From NCBI RefSeq assembly GCF_003116585.1, contig NZ_QEHM01000012.1, forward strand, positions 62,001 to 126,000: 64,000 bases of DNA. Direction: 5' to 3'. The notes below the pieces were generated by a model that searched no databases, was not told where the DNA came from, and was given only the letters and a program-made list of their open reading frames with translations. Both the position numbers and the translations under genes were made by a program. Within the stretch, counting starts at the first letter, position 1; every line of letters begins with the position of its first letter. Of this stretch, positions 9,163-16,020 are shown one piece after another. This DNA is from Albibacillus kandeliae (GTDB taxonomy: Bacteria; Pseudomonadota; Alphaproteobacteria; Rhodobacterales; Rhodobacteraceae).

Positions 9163-11175
9163 ATGAACGTCCGCGCGACACCGGCAAGGGATCTGCCGCT
9201 GGAGACGACCGGCGAGGCCGTGATCGAATTCTCCGGGCTGGGCAAGCTCTACCCCGCCGGAGAGGCCGAGAACTGGGTGCTGAACGATGTGGACCTGACC
9301 ATTCGCGCGGGCGAAATGGTGGCCATCGTCGGCGCGTCCGGCTCGGGAAAATCGACGCTGATGAGCCTGATCGGCTGTCTCGACAGCCCGAGCGCGGGCA
9401 CCTACCGCCTGTTCGGGCAGGACGTCTCTCAACTGGACGCGGACGAACTGGCGGCGGTGCGTCGCGACCACTTCGGTTTCATCTTCCAGCGCTATCACCT
9501 GCTCGACGAACTGAGCGCGCTCGGCAACGTCGAGGTTCCGGCGATCTACGCAGGCACCGATATCGACGACCGGCGCGCCCGCGCCAAGATGCTGCTCGAC
9601 CGCCTCGGGATGAGCGAGCGGACCCACCACCGCCCCGGACAGCTTTCGGGCGGCCAGCAGCAGCGGGTTTCCATCGCGCGCGCGCTGATGAACGACGGCG
9701 ACGTGATCCTCGCGGACGAGCCCACCGGCGCCCTCGACAGCCACAGCGGCGAGGAAGTGCTGCGCATCCTGCGCGAGTTGCACGGCGAAGGCCGGACCAT
9801 CCTGATCGTCACCCACGACATGGACATCGCCCGGCAGGCCCAGCGGATCATCGAGATCAGCGATGGCCGCATTGTCAGCGACGGGCACAACCCCGAATTC
9901 CGCCCCCTCGGTCGGCCCGGGGATGTTTCGGCGGAACGGGAGCCCGAGACGGATGGCCCCGCGCGGCTCGGCGGGATCGGCGAACGCCTGCGCGAGGCGT
10001 TCCTCATGGCGCTGCGGGCCATGAACGCACACCGGCTTCGGACCCTGCTGACCATGCTGGGCATCATCATCGGCATCGCCTCGGTGGTCTGCGTCGTGGC
10101 GCTTGGCGCCGGGTCGCGGCAGATGGTGCTGGCCAATATCTCGAGCCTTGGGACCAACACGCTGGAGATCTTCGCGGGCAAGGGGTTCGGCGACACCCGC
10201 TCGTCCCGGATCACGACACTGACCGTCGGAGATTCCGATGCGCTCTCGGCCCTTCCCTACGTTGCCGCGGTGACCCCGACAGTATCGACCTCCGGCGTCG
10301 CGCGCTTTGCCAACAAGGAAGGCAACGCGCTGATCAACGGCGTCGGCGCGGGCTACTTCGACGTCAAGGGCACCAAGCTCAGCGCAGGGCAGTTCTTTGG
10401 CGAACGGGCGGTGCGCGACTACGCGCAGGAGGTGGTGATCGACGAGAACACCCGCGATGCGCTGTTCACCCCGCTCCACGTGGACCCGGTCGGCGAGGTC
10501 ATCATCCTTGGCGACGTCGCGCTCAAGGTCGTCGGCGTGGCGCAGGCCCAGACCAGCGGCTTCGGCTCGTCCAGCAACCTGCAGCTCTACGTGCCCTATA
10601 CTACCGTGCAGGCGCGCTTTACCGGCTCCAACTCGCTACGGTCGATCACGGTGAGGGTGGCCGACGACGTCGATACCGACGCCGCACAGGTGGCCGTCGA
10701 AAAGCTGCTGACCCGGCGCCACGGCACCGTCGACTTCCACATCATGAACACCGACGACATCCGCGAGACCATCACCAGCACCGCCGAGACCATGACCTTC
10801 CTGATCGCCGCCATCGCGGTGATCTCGCTGGTGGTCGGCGGCATCGGCGTGATGAACATCATGCTGGTCTCGGTCTCGGAACGCGTCGCCGAGATCGGCG
10901 TGCGCATGGCGGTTGGCGCGCGGCAGGCCGACATCCTCGTGCAGTTCCTGATCGAGGCGGTGCTGGTCTGCCTGCTGGGCGGAATGATCGGGGTGATGAT
11001 CGCCATGGCCGCCGGCCCGGTGATCTCGCTGATCCAGCCGAGTTTCAGCTTCGTCTACTCCCCCGCGACGATCCTCGCCGCCTTTGCCAGTTCGAACGTC
11101 ATCGGCATCGTCTTCGGCTACCTGCCCGCGCGCAATGCCTCGCGGCTCGACCCGGTGGTGGCCCTGTCGAAGTGA
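9163..11175 (+). CDS. MacB-type ABC efflux ATPase/permease fusion
   Basis: Single-chain ATPase plus FtsX-type permease, 670 residues, as in MacB. Walker A GASGSGKS is at residues 57-64, signature LSGGQQQR at 161-168 and Walker B ILADEP at 182-187. The first transmembrane helix lies near 298-318, a large periplasmic domain follows, and three helices close the protein (about 540-665). It is translated with the adaptor gene upstream. Its stop lies 13 bases from the end of the convergent protease gene. Orthology to MacB proper rather than another MacB-like exporter is not established. Confidence 0.9.
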   Translation: MNVRATPARDLPLETTGEAVIEFSGLGKLYPAGEAENWVLNDVDLTIRAGEMVAIVGASGSGKSTLMSLIGCLDSPSAGTYRLFGQDVSQLDADELAAVRRDHFGFIFQRYHLLDELSALGNVEVPAIYAGTDIDDRRARAKMLLDRLGMSERTHHRPGQLSGGQQQRVSIARALMNDGDVILADEPTGALDSHSGEEVLRILRELHGEGRTILIVTHDMDIARQAQRIIEISDGRIVSDGHNPEFRPLGRPGDVSAEREPETDGPARLGGIGERLREAFLMALRAMNAHRLRTLLTMLGIIIGIASVVCVVALGAGSRQMVLANISSLGTNTLEIFAGKGFGDTRSSRITTLTVGDSDALSALPYVAAVTPTVSTSGVARFANKEGNALINGVGAGYFDVKGTKLSAGQFFGERAVRDYAQEVVIDENTRDALFTPLHVDPVGEVIILGDVALKVVGVAQAQTSGFGSSSNLQLYVPYTTVQARFTGSNSLRSITVRVADDVDTDAAQVAVEKLLTRRHGTVDFHIMNTDDIRETITSTAETMTFLIAAIAVISLVVGGIGVMNIMLVSVSERVAEIGVRMAVGARQADILVQFLIEAVLVCLLGGMIGVMIAMAAGPVISLIQPSFSFVYSPATILAAFASSNVIGIVFGYLPARNASRLDPVVALSK

Positions 11176-11188
11176 CCGGGCCCCGCCG

Positions 11189-12349
11189 CTAGTTCTGCAG
11201 GCAGGCCCCCGCCGGACTGGGCAGGCCATAACCAAAGACCGGGTCCTTGCCCGAGGCCCCGAGGTCGCGGGCCGAGCGGGCCATGCGGCTGCGCAGGGTC
11301 TCGGCGCTGCCGCCGCTGCCGGTGCCCGCGATCATGGCGGTCACATAGGGCGCGGCGAGCGAGGTGCCCGACAGGTACTGCCCCTGCCCCTCGAGCGTCA
11401 GGAAGATGTCCACGCCGGGCGCGGCAAAGTCGATGTGGTTGCCTCTCGGCGCCTTGTCATAGGGCCGCATCGCCGCGTCGAGCGCGGTCACGGCGATGGT
11501 CTGCGGAAAGGCCGCCGGATAGCGCGGCGGCGCCTCGGCACCGGTGTTCCCGGCGGCGGCTACGATCGTCATGCCCTTACGGTCGGCCGCCTGGATCCCC
11601 CGGTCGAGGATCTTGTTGTAGGGCCCGGCAAGGCTCATGTTCACCAGCCGCACACCCGACTCCGACAACCAGTCCAGCGCCCGCAACAGGGTGTCGACGC
11701 CGGTTGCCTCGTCCCGGCTGCCCCGCTCCGAGATCACGGCGGCATTGTAGAGCCGCGCGCCCGTCAGGCGGCCGGGGCCCGCGAGGATCTCGGCCACCGC
11801 CGTGCCGTGCTGCATCGCCGTGGGCCTGCCGCCGGTGAAATCGGTCTGCGCGATCTGCGCGCCCTGCAACGAGGGCGCCTGCAGGTCCACCGCGCCGTCG
11901 ATCATCCCGATGGGCATCCGCGACGGGCATCCCCCGGGCGCCCAGTGCAGCATCTCGCCCGCGTACCGGCGCCCCGTCGGCGCGGCCTGCAGCCGGTAGG
12001 CATGGTTCACCCCCGCCGTCGTCCCCGCCTCCAGCGCCTCCAGCTCGGCAATCGCGGCGGCGGGCGTGCGCCCCTGCGGCACCCGGAACACGACCTGCTG
12101 CAGGCCAAGCCCGCCAAGGCTGTGCTGCCGTTTCACCTGGTATCCCCGCGCCTGCGCGCCCCCGATCAGGCGCCCGGCGGCGGCGCTGTCGGGCGCCAGC
12201 GCCACGATCTCGGTCGCGTCCACCACGTCACCCGCATCCCGGGCAATCTGTTCGCGCGGCGGCAACTGCAGCTCGAAGGGGGCGCAGGCGGTGGTGACCA
12301 CCGCAAGGCAGATCAGCGCGACGAGGGTGCGGGGTCGGAGAAGGGTCAT
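11189..12349 (-). CDS. Subtilisin-like (S8) serine protease, predicted lipoprotein
   Basis: Secreted, probably lipid-anchored serine protease of 386 residues. The signal ends in VVTTAC (lipobox cysteine at residue 22). A propeptide-like segment (about 46-119) precedes the S8 catalytic domain, where the triad is intact: D151 (MIDG), H181 (QHGT), S330 (SGTSLAAP), with oxyanion N268 (AAGN). I chose ATG 12349 because AGGA stands 7 bases upstream and it puts the lipobox in place. The promoter-like motif TGAACC-N16-CGACCA lies 46 bases before the start. The gene is divergent from a probable anti-sigma factor whose periplasmic domain resembles this protein's propeptide segment, so a regulatory protease role is likely. 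Confidence 0.9.
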   Translation of the reverse strand: MTLLRPRTLVALICLAVVTTACAPFELQLPPREQIARDAGDVVDATEIVALAPDSAAAGRLIGGAQARGYQVKRQHSLGGLGLQQVVFRVPQGRTPAAAIAELEALEAGTTAGVNHAYRLQAAPTGRRYAGEMLHWAPGGCPSRMPIGMIDGAVDLQAPSLQGAQIAQTDFTGGRPTAMQHGTAVAEILAGPGRLTGARLYNAAVISERGSRDEATGVDTLLRALDWLSESGVRLVNMSLAGPYNKILDRGIQAADRKGMTIVAAAGNTGAEAPPRYPAAFPQTIAVTALDAAMRPYDKAPRGNHIDFAAPGVDIFLTLEGQGQYLSGTSLAAPYVTAMIAGTGSGGSAETLRSRMARSARDLGASGKDPVFGYGLPSPAGACLQN

Positions 12350-12395
12350 CGGTCGTTCCTGTTGTTCCGGTCGTTTCATGCGGGGCTACCCGGAT

Positions 12396-12423
12396 TGGTC
12401 GCGTGACCCTAGCCAAAGGTTCA
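12396..12423 (-). promoter_or_regulatory. ECF-type promoter motif for the protease gene
   Basis: On the minus strand TGAACC (12423-12418), 16-base spacer, CGACCA (12401-12396). The -10-like box ends 46 bases before the protease start. The same hexamers and spacing occur before the anti-sigma and RTX genes. Confidence 0.72.
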
Positions 12424-12460
12424 CCCGAAAAGCGACCCCGAAGATTTTCGGGACGCAAAC

Positions 12461-12488
12461 TGAACCGGTCGGCGGTGTCGTGCGACTA
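12461..12488 (+). promoter_or_regulatory. ECF-type promoter motif for the anti-sigma gene
   Basis: TGAACC (12461-12466), 16-base spacer, CGACTA (12483-12488), ending 57 bases before the start codon at 12546. It sits back to back with the protease promoter motif, and the two -35-like boxes are 37 bases apart. Confidence 0.72.
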
Positions 12489-12545
12489 TACTTCCGGACA
12501 CTGCGGCGCTAATCATCCGCCGCGTATGGCGCAGGGAATGGTACC

Positions 12546-13133
12546 ATGACCGAACAACCCGACCGACCCGACGACAGCACGCTGATGGCTTACGTGCGCG
12601 GCGACCTGCCTCCCGACGCGGCGGCAGAGGTCGAGCGGGCAGCACGGGAACAGCCCGCCGTCGCCGGGGACATCGCGTTGATGCGCGGCCTCGTCCGGGC
12701 CCGCGCCGCCGCCCCCTCCACCGCACCGGGCGAACTCGGCTGGGCGCGCCTCTCGCGCGCCATCGACGCCGAGGCCGCGCCGGTCCGCCAGCCCCGGCGC
12801 AACTGGCGCCCCCTGATGCAGATCGCCGCGACGGCGGTGATCGCCGTGGGCGTCTGGCAACTGGCCGTGGTGCCGATGCTGCCGGGCGGCGGTGGCGATG
12901 TCTACGTGCCCGCGACCGGCACCACCGAGGGCGCCGTGATCGTCGCCTTTGCCCCGGATGCGACCGAGGCACAAATCCGCGACCTGCTGCAGGAGATCGG
13001 TGCAACCGTCACCGACGGGCCGAGCGCGCTGGGTCTCTGGACCCTCTCCTTCGCGGACGAGGGACGCCGCACCGAGGGTCTGACGCGGCTGCAAGCCGCG
13101 ACCGGCATCGTCGAAAGCGTTCAGGCCGACTGA
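12546..13133 (+). CDS. Membrane anti-sigma factor with subtilisin-propeptide-like periplasmic domain
   Basis: Single-pass membrane protein of 195 residues. The cytoplasmic part (1-88) looks like a zinc-free anti-sigma domain (DDSTLMAYVRGDLP near the N-terminus). A transmembrane helix spans about 90-112, and a periplasmic domain (129-194) follows. That domain aligns by eye with residues 46-119 of the neighbouring protease: shared VA-x-APD, LGL, GR and L-x-A-x-TG positions. The gene faces the ECF sigma gene and their stop codons abut (TGA then TCA at 13131-13136). I infer that it holds the sigma factor and senses the protease or a related signal. The anti-sigma role is inferred from architecture and position. 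Confidence 0.8.
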   Translation: MTEQPDRPDDSTLMAYVRGDLPPDAAAEVERAAREQPAVAGDIALMRGLVRARAAAPSTAPGELGWARLSRAIDAEAAPVRQPRRNWRPLMQIAATAVIAVGVWQLAVVPMLPGGGGDVYVPATGTTEGAVIVAFAPDATEAQIRDLLQEIGATVTDGPSALGLWTLSFADEGRRTEGLTRLQAATGIVESVQAD

Positions 13134-13691
13134 TCAGCGATAGCGCATGAAGGCCGCGAGACAGCGCTTGAGCAGCTGCTTGGCGTTCAGGATGCGCGTC
13201 TTCACGGTCCCTGAGGGCACGCCCTCGATCTCGGCGATCTCGCGGTAGGGCAGGTCCTGGAAAAAGGCCAGTTCGATGGCCGAGCGATGGGCCTCGCTCA
13301 GCCCCTCCATACAATGACGGACCTTCTCGGCATCGCTTGCCGCCTCGGCCAGCGCCTCGGGGTCCGGCGAGTCATCGGCGATGGTGTCATCCGGTTCCGA
13401 GAGGATCTCGCGCCCGCTGCGGCGCAGCCGGTCGATGGTGCGGTTGCGCGCGATCCCGTAGATCCACGTCCGGGCGCTGGAGCGCCCCTCGAACCGCCCC
13501 GCCCCGCGCCAGACCTCGAGGAAGGTCTCCTGCATCAGGTCGGCCGCCTCGAACGGGTCGCGGATACGGGTCTGCAGGAAACGGTAGAGCGCATCCGAGA
13601 GCCGGTCATAGAGAAGCTTCATCGCCGCCTTGTCGCCAGACGCGATGCGGGCAATCAGGGCTTCGTCACTTTCCGAACCGGCCGTCGCCAT
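13134..13691 (-). CDS. ECF-type RNA polymerase sigma factor
   Basis: Two-domain extracytoplasmic-function sigma factor of 185 residues. Region 2 is visible as LMQETFLEVW (about 52-61) with an R/W-rich stretch after it. Region 4 (about 125-180) has the helix-turn-helix sequence YREIAEIEGVPSGTVKTR. AGGGAGAG lies 8 bases before the ATG. It is tail to tail with the anti-sigma gene, not co-transcribed with it, and divergent from the RTX gene. I find no TGAACC-N16-CGAC motif before this gene, so it may be expressed from another promoter and not be autoregulated in the usual way. Confidence 0.93.
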   Translation of the reverse strand: MATAGSESDEALIARIASGDKAAMKLLYDRLSDALYRFLQTRIRDPFEAADLMQETFLEVWRGAGRFEGRSSARTWIYGIARNRTIDRLRRSGREILSEPDDTIADDSPDPEALAEAASDAEKVRHCMEGLSEAHRSAIELAFFQDLPYREIAEIEGVPSGTVKTRILNAKQLLKRCLAAFMRYR

Positions 13692-13850
13692 CGGACAACT
13701 CTCCCTAGAACGTCGAAATCCAAACAGGCCCGGCCGACAAATTCACCCGCCACCCTTACGGACCGGCCGGTGCCGACGGGCTCGGGGCGTGACTTCACAG
13801 ATTTGCGCAGGTCTGGCCAGAAATTTTTTCGCGGGGCTCCCGAGAAAGAA

Positions 13851-13878
13851 TGAACCGACCCGCGATCTGCTCCGACCA
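13851..13878 (+). promoter_or_regulatory. ECF-type promoter motif for the RTX gene
   Basis: TGAACC (13851-13856), 16-base spacer, CGACCA (13873-13878), ending 54 bases before the RTX start. It is the third copy of the motif found before the protease and anti-sigma genes. Confidence 0.72.
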
Positions 13879-13932
13879 ACCACTATCGGCGCCACGGTGG
13901 CGCTGCATTGATTTGAGTATGGAGACGAGAAG

Positions 13933-15927
13933 ATGGCCAAGAAATATGTTGCCGGTACGGACGAGGCAGATGTCCTGGCAGGAGGAGCTGCAAACGAATT
14001 CATCGAAGCGTTCGACGGCGATGACGTCGTGGTGGCCGGCGACGGCAACGACACGGTTTTTGGCGGCGCCGGAGACGACGTGCTGGCCGGGGAAGACGGC
14101 AATGACGTACTGGTGGGCGACACCGGCAACGACGTGATGCTGGGCGGCGACGGCAACGACCGGATGATCTGGAACAACGGCGACGGCTCGGACATCATGG
14201 AAGGCGGCAAGGGCTACGACACCGCCGAGGCCAACGGCTCCGACACCGCGGGCGACCACTTCGTGATCGAGACCGCCGGCGACCGCGTGAACTTCGAGCG
14301 GGTCAATTTCGGGCCCTTCTCGCTGAACATCGGCAGCACCGAGCGGATGGTGGTCAACGGGCTTGGCGGCGATGACATCGTGGATGCCAGCGGCCTCGAA
14401 GCCGGTTCGATCAAGCTCAAGGCCTATGGCGGCGACGGCAACGACACCCTGATCGGCGGCGCGGGCGACGACTACCTCGACGGTGGCGACGGCGACGACC
14501 ACCTCGAAGGGGAAAAGGGCAACGACGTCATGAAGGGCGGCGCCGGCAACGACGTGATGGAATGGGACAACGGTGACGGGTCCGACATCATGGACGGCGG
14601 CGAAGGCTTCGACATCGTCGAAGTCGAGGGCGCCGAAGACGACGGCGATACTTTCGCGATCACCAACGACGGACAGGATGTCACCTTTGCCCGCACCAAC
14701 CTCGGGCAGTTCACGCTCGACATCAGCAACTCCGAACGGCTGGACGTCGACGGGCTGGGCGGCAATGACCACATCGACGCCAGCGCGCTCGAAGCCGGGG
14801 TCCTGGAATTCGTGGCCCACGGCGGCGACGGCAACGACACCCTGATCGGCAGCCAGGGCGACGACTACCTCTACGGCGATTACGGCAACGACGTGCTGGT
14901 CGGCGGCAAGGGCAACGACGTCATGAAGGGCGGTGCCGGCAAGGACACTATGATCTGGAACAACGGCGACGGCTCGGACGTGATGAACGGCGGCAAGGGC
15001 TATGACACCGCAGTGGCCAACGGCTCCGACACCGGCGGCGACGAGTTCGTCATCACCGGCGGCGAGGGCCATGTCGATTTCCAGCGCGTCAACTTCGGCC
15101 CCTTTTCGCTCGACATCTCGAACACCGAGCGGATGGTCGTGAACGGCCTCGGCGGCGATGACATCGTCAATGCCAGCGAACTGGAGGCAGGCACAGTCAA
15201 ACTCAAGGTCTACGGCGGCGAAGGCAACGACACCATCACCGGCAGCCAGGGCGACGACTTTCTGCACGGCGGGAACGGCAACGACCTCCTGATCGGCGGC
15301 CCGGGCGCGGACGTCATGAAGGGCGGCGCAGGCAAGGACACGATGGTCTGGAACAACGGTGACGGTTCGGACGTGATGGATGGCGGCACAGGCTATGACA
15401 CCGCCGTGGCCAATGGCTCCGACACCGGCGGCGACGAGTTCGTCATCACCGGCGGCGACGGCCATGTCGACTTCCAGCGCGTCAACTTCGGCCCCTTCTC
15501 GCTCGACATCTCGAACACCGAGCGGATGGTCGTGAACGGTCAGGGCGGCGATGACATCGTCGATGCCAGCGGGCTCGAGGCCGGAACGGTCAAGCTCAAG
15601 GTCTATGGCGGCGAAGGCAACGACACCATCACCGGCAGCCAGGGCGACGACCTGATCGACGGCGGCGCGGGCAATGACGTGATGACCGGCGGCGACGGCG
15701 CGGACACCTTCGTCTTCGCCCTTGGCGAAGACCGGATCACCGACTTCGAAGACGGCTACGACGTGATCCGCATCGCGGTGGATGGCGGCTATGCCGGCTA
15801 CGGCGACATCGAGGACCTCGCGTCGCAGCATGGCGACGACGTGGTCATCGACTTCGGCGGCGGCAACAGCCTGACGCTGGAAAACACCAGCCTGCACGAC
15901 ATCGACCAGAGCGACTTCGTCTTCTGA
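13933..15927 (+). CDS. RTX calcium-binding repeat protein with four 131-residue modules
   Basis: Acidic protein of 664 residues, rich in GGxGxDxxx nonapeptides that bind calcium after type I secretion. After a first run of repeats (about 25-77) come four tandem modules of exactly 131 residues (393 bp), starting near residues 78, 209, 340 and 471. Each joins a non-RTX segment (W-x-NGDGSD to the ERMVVNG-like strand) to RTX nonapeptides. The C-terminus has the usual DTFVF-x5-D-x-I-x-DF element and ends in SDFVF, typical of a type I secretion signal. There is no N-terminal signal and no catalytic domain that I recognise. No type I exporter genes lie nearby. A surface-layer, adhesin or matrix role is possible. 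Confidence 0.88.
   Translation: MAKKYVAGTDEADVLAGGAANEFIEAFDGDDVVVAGDGNDTVFGGAGDDVLAGEDGNDVLVGDTGNDVMLGGDGNDRMIWNNGDGSDIMEGGKGYDTAEANGSDTAGDHFVIETAGDRVNFERVNFGPFSLNIGSTERMVVNGLGGDDIVDASGLEAGSIKLKAYGGDGNDTLIGGAGDDYLDGGDGDDHLEGEKGNDVMKGGAGNDVMEWDNGDGSDIMDGGEGFDIVEVEGAEDDGDTFAITNDGQDVTFARTNLGQFTLDISNSERLDVDGLGGNDHIDASALEAGVLEFVAHGGDGNDTLIGSQGDDYLYGDYGNDVLVGGKGNDVMKGGAGKDTMIWNNGDGSDVMNGGKGYDTAVANGSDTGGDEFVITGGEGHVDFQRVNFGPFSLDISNTERMVVNGLGGDDIVNASELEAGTVKLKVYGGEGNDTITGSQGDDFLHGGNGNDLLIGGPGADVMKGGAGKDTMVWNNGDGSDVMDGGTGYDTAVANGSDTGGDEFVITGGDGHVDFQRVNFGPFSLDISNTERMVVNGQGGDDIVDASGLEAGTVKLKVYGGEGNDTITGSQGDDLIDGGAGNDVMTGGDGADTFVFALGEDRITDFEDGYDVIRIAVDGGYAGYGDIEDLASQHGDDVVIDFGGGNSLTLENTSLHDIDQSDFVF
14164..15735 (+). 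repeat. Four tandem 393-bp repeats inside the RTX gene
   Basis: The equivalent codons for M-x-W-[ND]-N-G-D-G fall at 14164, 14557, 14950 and 15343, an exact period of 393 bases. Modules 3 and 4 are almost identical at the base level, modules 1 and 2 more diverged, which points to a recent duplication of the last unit. Confidence 0.9.
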
Positions 15928-15941
15928 TCGGTCCCGCAGCA

Positions 15942-16000
15942 GTCCGGCGCCCCCCTCCCCGCGCCGGACACCCGGCCGCCGTCCATGCGGGACGGCGGCC
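15942..16000. terminator. Two tandem hairpins between convergent genes
   Basis: GTCCGGCGC/GCGCCGGAC (15942-15969) and GGCCGCCGTCC/GGACGGCGGCC with a 5-base loop (15974-16000). They lie between the RTX stop and the end of the convergent hydrolase gene and could serve both directions. No clear T tract is present. Confidence 0.65.
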
Positions 16001-16020
16001 AACCTGCGTTCCGGGCGCAC

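Noticed and set aside
7920-11175. MacAB considered as the exporter of the RTX protein
   Set aside because: RTX proteins use HlyB/HlyD-type systems. This ATPase has the MacB layout with the ATPase domain first and an FtsX-type permease, so it is not a type I secretion transporter.
14164-15735. Regular repeats considered as a CRISPR or satellite array
   Set aside because: The period is 393 bases and lies entirely within one reading frame; the variation keeps the protein pattern. It is a coding repeat.
13795-16020. 741-codon open frame antisense to the RTX gene
   Set aside because: It mirrors the repeat structure of the plus-strand gene, has no start signal, and arises from the GC-rich codon pattern (GGC/GAC repeats read backwards).
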